Of a DNA stretch of 64,000 nt, positions 21,689 to 33,260 are shown one piece after another. Each line of letters opens with the position of its first letter. The first letter of the stretch is position 1. The DNA is from Hofstenia miamia. Lineage: Eukaryota; Xenacoelomorpha; Acoela. Both the position numbers and the translations under genes were made by a program. The DNA lies in NCBI GenBank assembly GCA_004352715.1, contig SCFE01000085.1:1248680-1312679 (forward strand). The letters run 5' to 3'. The notes beneath the pieces were generated by a model that searched no databases, had not been told where the DNA came from, and was given only the letters and a program-made list of their open reading frames with translations.

Positions 21689-24600
21689 CATGAAATTGCA
21701 TGTTAGTCAGCATGTTAAAGCATGACATGATAAACGTGAGCAAAACGACATTTAATGGTAAAACATGATAAATAAATTTTCCCATTGTAACAAAAGGGAT
21801 AGAATCATGTTGTACAATTACAACTGAGCAACTGGAAATGATAGTAGCTGCAAGTAAATAAAGTATCGCCCTTTATTAACACTGTTGATAATAAACACCA
21901 TATTAGCAATAATTGAAATGCAGGCTTAATGCTCTTCCAGCTTCCTATCCTACATTTAATTAATTTACGAATATAATATGGTCTCATTATAGTCAATAAT
22001 TTAGATCTAAAATATCAAAGCTAAATCCTACAGTGGCAGACCAGCGTATATTTAACTAATTACTATATGCTAAATGATAGTGATTGATAGCTAGCTAAGC
22101 ACACTATAGAAAAACCTTGATCATATACCAAACTTAAATGCACCTTGTGGTCAGGGTCAAAGAACCTAGAGTCATTTCCGTTGTGGAATCCTGACCACTG
22201 CTGTGCATCAACCGCTTATCTAGACATTTGATTTAATAAAGCAAACCATAAACAAATAGAAAAGAGTAATGCAATTCTGAAGAATTTACTTAATCCCTTT
22301 TAAACTGTGTTGCAACTTTTTATAATTAGCAGAAATTTAAACTAAAATATATAGCACCTCTGTCATTTTGTCAAGTTACAATTGAAATAAATTCGTAAAA
22401 TTAATATTGCAATTGCAATGTAAAGAATGAAAAGTATTGAATGTCTTTATGCCACAATAAAAGACAATAACATTGTTTATATATAGAGGTTAAAGAAAAC
22501 CCACGTATTGTGAAAGAAACTAATTAAACAACTACTAAAGTGGAGCTTTAAGGCGAATTTTTAAATGGCTAACATATCTACAAAACCTATATGACAAAAA
22601 ATAAATATAAACATGAAAAATAGCAGTAGNNNNNNNNNNNNNNNNNNNNNNNNNNNNNNNNNNNNNNNNNNNNNNNNNNNNNNNNNNNNNNNNNNNNNNN
22701 NNNNNNNNNNNNNNNNNNNNNNNNNNNNNNNNNNNNNNNNNNNNNNNNNNNNNNNNNNNNNNNNNNNNNNNNNNNNNNNNNNNNNNNNNNNNNNNNNNNN
22801 NNNNNNNNNNNNNNNNNNNNNNNNNNNNNNNNNNNNNNNNNNNNNNNNNNNNNNNNNNNNNNNNNNNNNNNNNNNNNNNNNNNNNNNNNNNNNNNNNNNN
22901 NNNNNNNNNNNNNNNNNNNNNNNNNNNNNNNNNNNNNNNNNNNNNNNNNNNNNNNNNNNNNNNNNNNNNNNNNNNNNNNNNNNNNNNNNNNNNNNNNNNN
23001 NNNNNNNNNNNNNNNNNNNNNNNNNNNNNNNNNNNNNNNNNNNNNNNNNNNNNNNNNNNNNNNNNNNNNNNNNNNNNNNNNNNNNNNNNNNNNNNNNNNN
23101 NNNNNNNNNNNNNNNNNNNNNNNNNNNNNNNNNNNNNNNNNNNNNNNNNNNNNNATATTAGGCCAACATAGGTTAATTTTATTTGATGTGTGTTCTATCA
23201 GCTTGCAGCTGTTAACAGAAGTGCTGTTGAGAGCCTTGCACATAAAGTCAAAAGCAATAATTTTTGTTAATTCTTATAACCCAATAATTTATTTCTAAAA
23301 TATCTGCTACTATTTTAAATGATATTGTTCTTGAAGCGGATATAATTTTCATTTGGTTGCAGTGCTTAGTGGTATATGGAAAAAAAATCGAAAACACGCA
23401 TATCCTAAAACCCAAGGCAAGCCGACAGGTAAAATTAAAACAGAGTTTTTGATTTTCCGTAGATACACGTAGCTATAATGTTATTTCCTTTAATTGATTA
23501 TAAGCCTTCTTGCAGTGCAGCAGACGTCATAATGCTTGGCAATTGAAACTTAGACTTATTTTACTTGATTCATAATTTCACGTGATATGAAAGTGGTTCT
23601 TAAAATGTACTTGAATAAGGATTTGCAAATACGGATTGTGGTTTGAAAAACAACCGAAACCAAAACCACGGTTTTGAGGGTTAACTTGACCGGACATGAC
23701 AATGTAGATTTTAAGCGCTGCTCAGCACTTAATTTCCAAAATGCTTTTTCAGCTCGACACAGCGCGGCACGTTTTGTATGTGCTCACAAGCATGGTTCTT
23801 ACAGTTCTTAATTTTTAAATCTAGCGCATTTTGTTCTATCAAATTCTCTATCAAATAAAATGATTAAAGCAAGTATATTATGTATTTTAAGTACCTAAAG
23901 AGATTATAATACACAGCAGAGTATAGACGTATGCTACCAATGAAAAATTACAAAATATTATTTAGCTCCAGATTTTTTAAAAAAGAATATGGAGTTCAGT
24001 GCACTAAGTTACCTAATAGTCCGTTTGTATAAATATCGACATAATTTTATGAATATGCGAATCCACGCCAGCCGCGGCTCTGTCCAGACTGACCCAAGTC
24101 GATGTCTGGAAAACACTTAAAATTGCACTGATAAAATGCTAAGATCATTTGATAGCATGATAAAAACTTTCTTGCCTTGATGTAAATGAATCTTAATGAT
24201 CATAATCTTGACATATGCGAATTGTTTTTTTAAATATATTTCATTAATTTTTTACTCCACACAAGGCTGTCCAAAACTGCAAAATCCTCAGCAAAATGGA
24301 AGCTATAAACTATGCTGAGAATTAGTTAGAACAAAGTACCTCTCACATAATTGTGAACATCAGGCCGTTATTTATTCAATAAATTTTGAGCATGACATTA
24401 CACGGTATGGTTGCAAATTTAACATATTTACAAAAGCAATTTTTTTCCTTAGTATCAATAAGTCCTAAATTTCTTACCCTTCATAGTCAGAAAAACAGTT
24501 TGCGCTGCTCTATCGCAACAAACTTGTCAATTACATTAATTGCGGCTTTTATTTATTTAACACTAGAAAGACTAAAAAATTTTCAGTCATTAAAGACCGT

Positions 24601-24693
24601 TGGGTCAATTGACCCATAGCAAATAATACATATTATTTGAATTAACATTTTTATTCCAATACAGAAAATCAATTATTGGTGGACAAAATATCA
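21306..24693 (+). repeat. Tandem unit, copy 2
   Basis: Near-identical to 17437-21163, with a few indels and one N gap (22630-23154; the same interval is intact in copy 1, around 18723-19130). It carries the full piggyBac-like left end at its right side. A small extra segment around 24040-24100 (ccacgccagccgcggctctg) is absent from copy 1. Confidence 0.85.
22630..23154. other. Assembly gap, 525 N
   Basis: Lies in the second tandem unit; the first unit supplies the probable missing sequence. Confidence 0.99.
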
Positions 24694-26204
24694 AACCACA
24701 TAAATGTTTGGTGTGCCCAGCTACGAGGAAATGCATGAATTGCATAGTGGAGACGATCAATTACCACAAACAAACTTTTGACACCCACAGCACTTTACCA
24801 TGTTTTAAAGACATTACACTATTGATATCTCGACTGTTCCGCAGATGACCAACTTAGGAGGGCTGAAAATGGAGGTGTGGAAATATTGAAATGAGATGGA
24901 TGCTTTCACATTGGTGCCTTGGCAGAGAACAACTTTCTGATGTGCAGCAAAAACTCTCTATTGGTTCTTGCACTCCTCATATTAATTTCTTTCGTCAAGA
25001 TCCATGAATTGAAGCATAAGATGTCCAAAAGATTGAAGAAAAATGCGAGCGACCACCGCCTTGATGCGCACTTGTGAGAACACAATCAATATTTGGTTTG
25101 CAGGATCAACACCATACTTCGTTTCACTAAAATTTGTGATAATGTCGGGTTTTTCTTCAGACCGTAGGTATCTACTTTGCAGTTTTGTGCTGTTGATAAA
25201 ACCAATAGTTTTTACTGCTTTGGCCTTCTTAAACAGCAATGATTTGGTTTTCTGATTTGAAGAATGCCAAAGAGTGAACTTGAATGTGCTTTGAAGCATG
25301 ACTTTGTGCAACTTAATTTGGAATATTAACTCTATTGCGTTGAATAATTCCCATCAAAGTAATGTTCCAAAATGATGAAAGTGGCTTATTCTTCCTTTGG
25401 AGAACGCCTCTGATAATTGACAGCCTGAAGAAAGAGAAAAATTATTTTCTGATATTTAGAACGAAAATTTTGTTGTTTAGATTCAGCTCTTGTGAAGTCA
25501 AGTATCAGATGAATGTTGTCATGACCAAGGAGATCGATGAAAATATCTTCTTCATTATCAACTCTGTTCAGAATGAATTGAATAGCATCCAGTTTATGTT
25601 TTATGATATTCCATGTCAGTGTTCTTCCTCCTTCAGTGACGCTTGCAATTTCAATCTGGGTAAATGAGTGCCATCAGAGGATGTAAACAACAATTCGGTT
25701 GTTTCAATGCTTCTTGTCATGCTTTTGCTTTTATATGACTCTCGCTTTAGACAGTATTTTCCTTTCCATCGTGCACTGGTGGAGATAAATTGTAGATAAG
25801 TTAATTTTCGCTTTCTTTGTCACTTCAACTCTTGGTGCAATTAGCAGATGCATGCCATCCTGATAGAAATGAACTTTGTCAATTTATTTGCTGTGGTGAC
25901 AACAATGCACACTGCTTCTCTGTCCTCACCCCTTGCGTAAAGATTATAGTTCTCTGCTAATCAGAGTCACAGAAAATTGCAACCGTATTCAGACAATGCA
26001 CAGGCCATAGAACGCCCCTGCGTGGCTTTATTAGAGGAGGAATGCAGCAGTTAAATTGAAGTGGGTCAATTGACCCGATGGTCTTTCATTTATAAACATT
26101 GATTAAAATCGAAACTAACAGTCAGTTACTGCTAATTCTGAAACATCTGAAAATTCGTATATAATAACTTCTGGGTCAATTGACACAACGGCATATTTGT
26201 AGTG
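24561..26204 (-). mobile_element. piggyBac-like transposon, decayed
   Basis: The left end follows TTAA (24557-24560) and starts CACTAGAAAG. The reversed right end starts CACTACAAAT. Both have CCGTTG.GTCAATTGACCC about 30 bases inside: gggtcaattgaccc at 24602-24615 and gggtcaattgacac at 26173-26186, with another perfect copy at 26063-26076. TTAA is the piggyBac target; at the right edge it is mutated to aaat. The transposase remnant lies on the minus strand inside. At 1.64 kb the element is shorter than typical autonomous piggyBac elements (about 2.4 kb), so it has lost internal sequence. Confidence 0.8.
24715..25330 (-). pseudogene. piggyBac transposase C-terminal remnant
   Basis: An open stretch at 24982-25311 contains RSEEKPDIITNFSETKYGVD followed by PANQIL and VFS. 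This corresponds to the conserved piggyBac block KPxIIxxYNxTKGGVDxxDQM, where the last catalytic aspartate region lies; the aspartate of GVD is kept, but the following D of the usual DQ is replaced (NQ). Further downstream in other frames come RTNREFLLHIRKLF and the cysteine-rich tail KCCGCQKFVCGN*SSPLCNSC, matching the family's C-terminal zinc-binding domain (CxxCxKxxC...CxxC) with a stop inside. Frames change and stops occur, so it is inactive. Upstream minus-strand sequence to about 26030 is probably the N-terminal part but is too decayed to align by eye. Confidence 0.78.
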
Positions 26205-26809
26205 AAATTTTTTTTGGAAGAAAATAAATTTATTAATGATTTTGATAAAAAGCTTCTTAAAACCATATAATGCAAAAAGTTAACAACATTTTTAATGGCA
26301 AAGAATTTAATGAAAATTTTGAGTTTTGCATTAAAATTGTAACCAAAAGTTTAAGTTATATAAACTTATAATGTAATTGCCAATTCGTAAAGCATTTAAA
26401 ATATAACTTTCTTGGTTACAAAAACATGGGAAAATATCACTGCACAATTTTTAACTATTAAAATAGAGTTAAGTTAGAGCAAGCATTTAATTACTATTTT
26501 AATATTTTGCCAATGTTTATAAAAATGCCATTACTAAGTGTGTCATTGTTGAGAGAGCAAGAATTGCTATCCGATCAATAAGGCAATAATGCAAAAGTTA
26601 GTGCACGCCACAAATTACTTTGAAATGAATTGGATTTGTAAAATGCACTGTGTCTTAATCAACCTATATATATATATGACTACATATTTGATAATGCTTA
26701 GTATAGAACACACGAAATTTACAAAATGTAAAACAATTTATTTCAAACAAAATTTCATTTAGATGGCAAACTCTCAAAAGATGTAAAATTGTATTCATAT
26801 TCCTCTTCC
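26205..26809. other. Intergenic, no gene seen
   Basis: AT-rich flank between the piggyBac-like element and the TRIM-gene upstream block. A short TA run is at about 26667. Confidence 0.5.
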
Positions 26810-26940
26810 ATAAATAATATCAAAAAGACTTTAATTTCTTATCCTGCTATAGTCAGAAAAACACTTTCAACGTTCTATCGCAAAGAAACTAGTGAATTTT
26901 CGTATTTTCATAGGATTGCATTTATTTAACTATACATGTA
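26810..26940 (+). promoter_or_regulatory. Block upstream of the TRIM gene, shared with the piggyBac insertion sites
   Basis: The stretch with atagtcagaaaaacac, then ttctatcgca and ending gcatttatttaac resembles 20930-21028 and 24460-24560, the left flanks of the two piggyBac-like ends. Here the site has no insertion (tttatttaactatacatg). It ends about 80 bases before the TRIM start codon, so it may be promoter or 5' untranslated sequence that was duplicated with the tandem units. The regulatory role is inference. Confidence 0.4.
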
Positions 26941-27018
26941 GCATATCGTTAAAGAATAATTTTGATAAATATGTTGAAGTTTCAATGAACTTATTTCACC
27001 ATAGTTTCTTAATAGATA

Positions 27019-28984
27019 ATGGAAGAATGCAAAGATCTTCTGGAATGTCCTATTTGTTTGAATGAATTCATTGATCCCTACGCATTAAAATGCCTGCATT
27101 CGTTTTGCAAGGAGTGCTTAGAAGAATATTGCAAAGACAAAACAGATGTCAATTGCCCTATGTGTCAGTCGGTTTTTAAGGTTGGTACCTGGCAACCTGA
27201 TTTTCGTTTAAAGGCTTTCAAAAATTATATAAATTCTACTAAAACAAATGGTAATGAAATGCTTAAAACTTGTGAGATGTGTGAAACTAATATTCAATTG
27301 AATGAAGCTCATTTGTGTGAAGAGTGTGAAGAAATTCTTTGCATGAGTTGTCGGATTATTCATGGAAAGCATAAGAGAACAAAGTCACACAATGTCTATT
27401 CCATAACCTCAAATCCAATTCCATTTTGTGAAATTCATAACAAGAAATTTGAATATTTTTGTGAAAATGATGAATGCCAAACTTTGCTTTGCATTAGTTG
27501 TGTAGTTGAAAGTCATGAGGGTCATAGGAAATGTACAATTGAAAAACAGGCGGACAGAGTATCAAGGAATATTCTGAAGTTAGTTGAGAATGCTGATGAG
27601 AAAATTAGAAAAATTCAATCGTATAAAGATTATTCAAACAGTTTCAAAAAAGAAGTTCAGGAGAAGTTTAAAGTTATGAAAATGACGGCGAAAGATAAGA
27701 GGGATTTGATAATTAATAAAGCAAATGAAGTATATGAAAAAGAAATAACTGCGATTTCTAACAAAGAGGAGGAAATTAATAAACAAATTGGTGACAATGA
27801 TAAGATTTTAGATTTAATTTCTAACAACTTTTCGTGTTTTAAAAGATATTCTGTTGAAAATCTTAGATCAAAAAATTACCATGGCCTCATTGAAATTGAG
27901 GAAAATCTTAGCAAATTGTTGAATGAGATTATGAGTTATAAATTTACATTTATTGATGTTGAAGAAATTTGTCTTAAATCAGAGGAATTTGATAATGAAA
28001 ACATTGAAAGAGTTATTGCCTCGTTCATTGGCAGTTTTTTAGGAGATTCTAAAGTAACTGAGGAAGAAATTTGGACAAATGAAACAATTCTGTATTACAC
28101 AAAAGTTTGCAAACCTCAATTTTTCTGGGCATATCGTTCTCAACATGTGTTTTCAATAGATGAATTTTTTTTATCTAACATTATTTATGATGCAGACAAT
28201 GACGCATTGTTTTACGTACGAAGAGAGAATAATTGTTTCTTTCTCGTGAAGCATCAAGGTAGTGATCGTTTGGAAGAAATGCAGATTTCTGACACAGAAA
28301 GTACAGTTATATTCAATATAACAATTTTATCACAAAACCAATTGCTTATGTTGTTTAATAATAAAAGAAGTGACGAGGAATACAATTCATTGCTACAAGT
28401 AAGCAAGACTGATCTAACATCAAGTGAGTTCAACTTCAATTTCTGTGAAACAAGCGAAATTTGTAGACTATGTTCATCAAGTGATTTTGTGTTTATTTTA
28501 TCTTTAGAAAATGGGGTTTATAAATATTGCTCAGAAACTCAAACTGAAGAACGAATAAATCTAGAATTACCAAATGACTTAGAATCTGTACTTGATATGA
28601 CAGTTTCTAAAAAACTTGAATTACATCGCTTTATCCTACAAAAGTGAAAAAGATGAATCATTCCACATTATTGTGGCTTCTTTAAGGAATGAAAATATTC
28701 TGTGGGAAACTCATTCATCAGAAGATAGAGATCTTTTTTTCTTAAAATTCCTTACAGAAAACATTTTAGCTGTATCTGTTGTACCTTCCTTCGCTGGCAG
28801 AATAGCAATTGGTCTACATGATGCCAATAATGGAATACTAATTAGAAAATTTGATCTAGTTGAAACCGTCGAAGTTGCGGAAGAGAAAATTAAAAGAATT
28901 TTATTATACTTTGTTAAGGGAAAAGGAGAATCAGTGATCTTTTGGAATCCTTTTGCTTTGGGCAAAATGGATTTTCACTCTTAA
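27019..28984 (+). CDS. TRIM-type RING/B-box protein, with a 1-base frame disruption
   Basis: Single-exon frame. Residues 10-49 form a C3HC4 RING finger (CPIC at 10-13, C25, H27, C30, C33, CPMC at 46-49), typical of E3 ubiquitin ligases. Two B-box-like zinc motifs follow (about 85-124, starting CEMC; about 137-175, FCEIHNKKFEYFC with later CxxC and H pairs), then a Lys/Glu-rich predicted coiled coil (about 176-310). The RING/B-box/coiled-coil order defines TRIM proteins, which are cytosolic or nuclear and often act in immunity or protein turnover. The C-terminal ~340 residues are not SPRY or NHL as far as I can see. The first frame stops at 28647, but protein-like sequence continues in the +1 frame to 28984; the switch lies in a six-A run at 28609-28614, where one A too many explains it. 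Expected length about 654 residues. ATG at 27019 is preceded by aataga and followed by G, nine residues before the RING. Confidence 0.85.
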
Positions 28985-28989
28985 ATAAA
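28984..28989 (+). terminator. Possible polyadenylation signal AATAAA
   Basis: AATAAA overlaps the stop codon of the +1 frame ending at 28984. In such AT-rich sequence the hexamer is common, so its use is uncertain. Confidence 0.3.
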
Positions 28990-30056
28990 TGTGTTCGTTC
29001 AATTTAAAGTCATTATTCTTAGGGACATTAAATTTTTTCCTAAAAAATATTGATATATTTCTAACAAACAAAATATTAAAAAATTAAGATATCACAACTA
29101 AAATAAAAAAAACCGATCCCTACAACAGCAATTCATTTTAAAGTTACGGAATGTAACTTGTAAAGAAATCATTGCGTGCTTTTTTGTTGTACTTGAAGGA
29201 AATCTGTCAACCACTGGCAATATATGAAGATTGAAATATTGATTTGTAACTATTTCTGAAATAATAATCACTTTACTGTCAAAAGAAATTTTTTCTTAAA
29301 AAATATTGATATATTTCTATCAAACAAACATTCACATTTACACACGCTTTGGTGCGCTTAATTTATGCAACATGTTCTCAAACATTTTAAAACAAACTTA
29401 ATTATAATTTATAATTTTGACAAAACCAATTTACAATTAAGTTTTAACGTTACCTTTTTTGAAAAATACACAATTTAGTCAAAAATTTAATTTGTTGTAA
29501 AACAATTAAGAAATCTTTCTGCTTTTTCAAAGGATATTTGAATATAAATCGCCTGAATCTTGACATAGTAAATTTATGAAAGGTTCAATTTGTTTTGCAA
29601 AACTAGTTTGCTATATTTATTTATGCTTATTTAAACTAAAAAAATTATGAGAACCTAAATTTTACAATTGAATTCCAGGCATGTTGGAATCAAATGCATT
29701 TTGCATGATATTTGTCAAATTCCCGCAATTTCGTAAATTTCAATTGAATTGTGCAGTATTGTAATTTTGCATTGTAGAAAAATCAATCCCAAGTAACAAA
29801 AGAATGCGGTTTTCTAACTATTGATGCAGGAGTTTAACTACAATTTTAGCAAGTGCCAGCTAGATGCCCGCCAGTTTTATAAAATGTTGAAATAATTATA
29901 GTTTTCATATATGACTTCTTTTACAAATTTTGCAAATATATTCTAAATATTGCATAGCTAAATTATCAAATTTATCAATATCATTGAAAAATTCAAATAT
30001 AATATTATCTTTGAATGCTACTTTAAGTGTGTTAATAACCTCAATCTAAGTGAAAT
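28990..30056. other. Intergenic, no gene seen
   Basis: A+T-rich. A 40-bp direct repeat (aaaaaatattgatatatttc) occurs at about 29034-29073 and 29290-29330. Confidence 0.5.
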
Positions 30057-30690
30057 TTTGTAATTGAATTTCATTCTTCATACAACAGGTTCCGTGCTAT
30101 TCTTTTCAACATAATAATTATAAAATTAGTCACGAATATTTCAAATCTGAAAATGCGATTCATGTTAGCTATTACATAAAGATAAAAGCAAACAAAAGCA
30201 TTTGTTTGTATAAACTTGCAAATGGAAATACCGAAGAAAGACAGAGATGCAAGTTGCTGCAAGCGCCGCCAAACTTAATGATGCTAATATAATTATAAAA
30301 ATTTTCATGCAAGATGCACTATAAGCAATTTGTAATGCCAAGATCAATTTAGTTTTCAAAGGTTCGTGATTATTATAACACTAATACAAAAATTTATAGA
30401 GAGCCTTATCCTCGGCATACCAATAATGGGGTATTAAATGCTGCATTTCTGTAATTTAAAATTTGTAATCCAAACTAGTATCCAATTTCAATGAAAAGTA
30501 AAATTCAAAATTTATATTTAATTATCAAATTTAGTTTGAAAAAATAAATTCTTCTATCGAAATGTTTTTGTAACATCCATTTCCTTTGGATCTGATAAAC
30601 AACCTATAAATGAATTTTTGAAACCTTTATTAACTGAATTGGAACTCTTTAATAAAACCCAATTCTAGACAGGTCATAAAGCAAACAAAG
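30057..30690 (+). repeat. Duplicated segment, copy 1 (matches 33959-34630)
   Basis: Collinear, diverged copy with the tract aatccaaactagtatccaat almost unchanged (about 30467; about 34406). No coding potential beyond chance frames. Confidence 0.8.
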
Positions 30691-31064
30691 CAATGTGGAA
30701 CAAACCTAAAAGATCGAGCAATGATAGCTCAAGCTAGAGAATGGTGTGTTTGTATCTATTCGCATCAGCAGTGGAATCGATACGAACTTTAACTTTGCAT
30801 TATAAAGTCACTTGGAAAGAGCATGCATTACAGAATCATCGTCTTCTAACATATTTTGAAGATAGCTGCAAAGCCAGACCCTATCCTCCCCGGTATATCG
30901 TATATGTTCATTTTTAATCTCAAGACTGTGTTGAAGCACTTAAAATTTTCTATTCGCATTTGAAAAAAACAAATATATTTTAAGTAAAAATCGGATAGGA
31001 TTGGATCCGAATCCTAAAGTTTCGAATCCGGATCGTATCTTAATATGTTGGATCTGATTCCATC

Positions 31065-31560
31065 NNNNNNNNNNNNNNNNNNNNNNNNNNNNNNNNNNNN
31101 NNNNNNNNNNNNNNNNNNNNNNNNNNNNNNNNNNNNNNNNNNNNNNNNNNNNNNNNNNNNNNNNNNNNNNNNNNNNNNNNNNNNNNNNNNNNNNNNNNNN
31201 NNNNNNNNNNNNNNNNNNNNNNNNNNNNNNNNNNNNNNNNNNNNNNNNNNNNNNNNNNNNNNNNNNNNNNNNNNNNNNNNNNNNNNNNNNNNNNNNNNNN
31301 NNNNNNNNNNNNNNNNNNNNNNNNNNNNNNNNNNNNNNNNNNNNNNNNNNNNNNNNNNNNNNNNNNNNNNNNNNNNNNNNNNNNNNNNNNNNNNNNNNNN
31401 NNNNNNNNNNNNNNNNNNNNNNNNNNNNNNNNNNNNNNNNNNNNNNNNNNNNNNNNNNNNNNNNNNNNNNNNNNNNNNNNNNNNNNNNNNNNNNNNNNNN
31501 NNNNNNNNNNNNNNNNNNNNNNNNNNNNNNNNNNNNNNNNNNNNNNNNNNNNNNNNNNNN
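31065..31560. other. Assembly gap, 496 N
   Basis: Flanked by sequence collinear with 35973-37625. Confidence 0.99.
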
Positions 31561-31830
31561 AACAATGAAAGCGTATACATCAAATTTAAGGATTATTCAA
31601 CCTTATCATGAGTCATTACCACTAGATGCATGAACTCTTTTGGAAACTCCGCGTTCTAATAACATTGTCAAATTTGATGATGGGCCATATCATTACTTTG
31701 AACTTAAGCAATCTTATGATAAATTTTGTACCGATATTAAAGATGTTAAGGTAAACTTTAATGGAAATTTTTATGTTTCGATTTCGACGTTTTGCTATTT
31801 CACAGTTACTTCACGAAATTTAGTTTAAAT
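31561..31830 (+). pseudogene. Transposase-domain protein N-terminal fragment, copy 1
   Basis: After a stop comes TLLETPRSNNIVKF, then DDGPYHYFELKQSYDKF and IKDVKVNFNGNF. This matches the N-terminal segment of the animal transposase-domain family (TLLKTPR...GxYYHFGL...IxLxxNVDGLP), which lies just before the NVDGLPLF-type motif seen at about 10618. The in-frame stop (tga in gcatgaactc) and the missing continuation show it is dead. Its 5' side is in the gap. Confidence 0.6.
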
Positions 31831-32260
31831 CGTTATATCATTAATATTTTAGTCTAGATAAATTTGTTATTTGAAGATTTTTGTTGTGATGTATTATATT
31901 TAATGTAACAATTAAATAAATAAAATTTTAGTTTTATCTTAAATGAAAACATAAAGCACATGATTAAACTATGAAAGAATGTGAATTTTATATGTTGAAT
32001 GTAACAGAAAGTTTGTATACATACGATTAATTTATTATTCTCAAACAATTTATTTTTAAATTGATTTAAATGTTGACGTTCTGCCATTGTTCAAATCTTC
32101 TATGTGTTCATTTTAGCCAAAACTTGGCTCATTTACATATGTAACCCTTACCCAAATCTTTAAAGTTTCTTGACAGTTTCTTTGCAAGAAATTCGAAAGA
32201 TTTTCAAATATTCTTTAAAAAAACGTTAAAGATTTTAAATTTTACTACAGAAACTTTAAA
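31831..32260. other. Non-coding flank of the duplicate, with TTTAAAG-rich end
   Basis: No gene. The end has cttgacagtttctttgcaag and aaagatttt words that recur at about 34980, 35390 and 37525. Confidence 0.5.
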
Positions 32261-33260
32261 NNNNNNNNNNNNNNNNNNNNNNNNNNNNNNNNNNNNNNNN
32301 NNNNNNNNNNNNNNNNNNNNNNNNNNNNNNNNNNNNNNNNNNNNNNNNNNNNNNNNNNNNNNNNNNNNNNNNNNNNNNNNNNNNNNNNNNNNNNNNNNNN
32401 NNNNNNNNNNNNNNNNNNNNNNNNNNNNNNNNNNNNNNNNNNNNNNNNNNNNNNNNNNNNNNNNNNNNNNNNNNNNNNNNNNNNNNNNNNNNNNNNNNNN
32501 NNNNNNNNNNNNNNNNNNNNNNNNNNNNNNNNNNNNNNNNNNNNNNNNNNNNNNNNNNNNNNNNNNNNNNNNNNNNNNNNNNNNNNNNNNNNNNNNNNNN
32601 NNNNNNNNNNNNNNNNNNNNNNNNNNNNNNNNNNNNNNNNNNNNNNNNNNNNNNNNNNNNNNNNNNNNNNNNNNNNNNNNNNNNNNNNNNNNNNNNNNNN
32701 NNNNNNNNNNNNNNNNNNNNNNNNNNNNNNNNNNNNNNNNNNNNNNNNNNNNNNNNNNNNNNNNNNNNNNNNNNNNNNNNNNNNNNNNNNNNNNNNNNNN
32801 NNNNNNNNNNNNNNNNNNNNNNNNNNNNNNNNNNNNNNNNNNNNNNNNNNNNNNNNNNNNNNNNNNNNNNNNNNNNNNNNNNNNNNNNNNNNNNNNNNNN
32901 NNNNNNNNNNNNNNNNNNNNNNNNNNNNNNNNNNNNNNNNNNNNNNNNNNNNNNNNNNNNNNNNNNNNNNNNNNNNNNNNNNNNNNNNNNNNNNNNNNNN
33001 NNNNNNNNNNNNNNNNNNNNNNNNNNNNNNNNNNNNNNNNNNNNNNNNNNNNNNNNNNNNNNNNNNNNNNNNNNNNNNNNNNNNNNNNNNNNNNNNNNNN
33101 NNNNNNNNNNNNNNNNNNNNNNNNNNNNNNNNNNNNNNNNNNNNNNNNNNNNNNNNNNNNNNNNNNNNNNNNNNNNNNNNNNNNNNNNNNNNNNNNNNNN
33201 NNNNNNNNNNNNNNNNNNNNNNNNNNNNNNNNNNNNNNNNNNNNNNNNNNNNNNNNNNNN
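32261..33260. other. Assembly gap, 1000 N
   Basis: Placeholder-sized gap that begins inside the recent duplicate at the position equivalent to 37626. Confidence 0.99.

Larger units (their letters stand above)
30783..32260 (+). repeat. Recent duplicate, copy 1 (matches 35973-37625)
   Basis: 30783-31064 appears identical to 35973-36254, and 31561-32260 is about 98% identical to 36932-37625. The gap between them (496 N) stands where the other copy has 677 bases, so the missing content can be predicted from 36255-36931. The similarity is far higher than for other repeats here. Confidence 0.9.
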
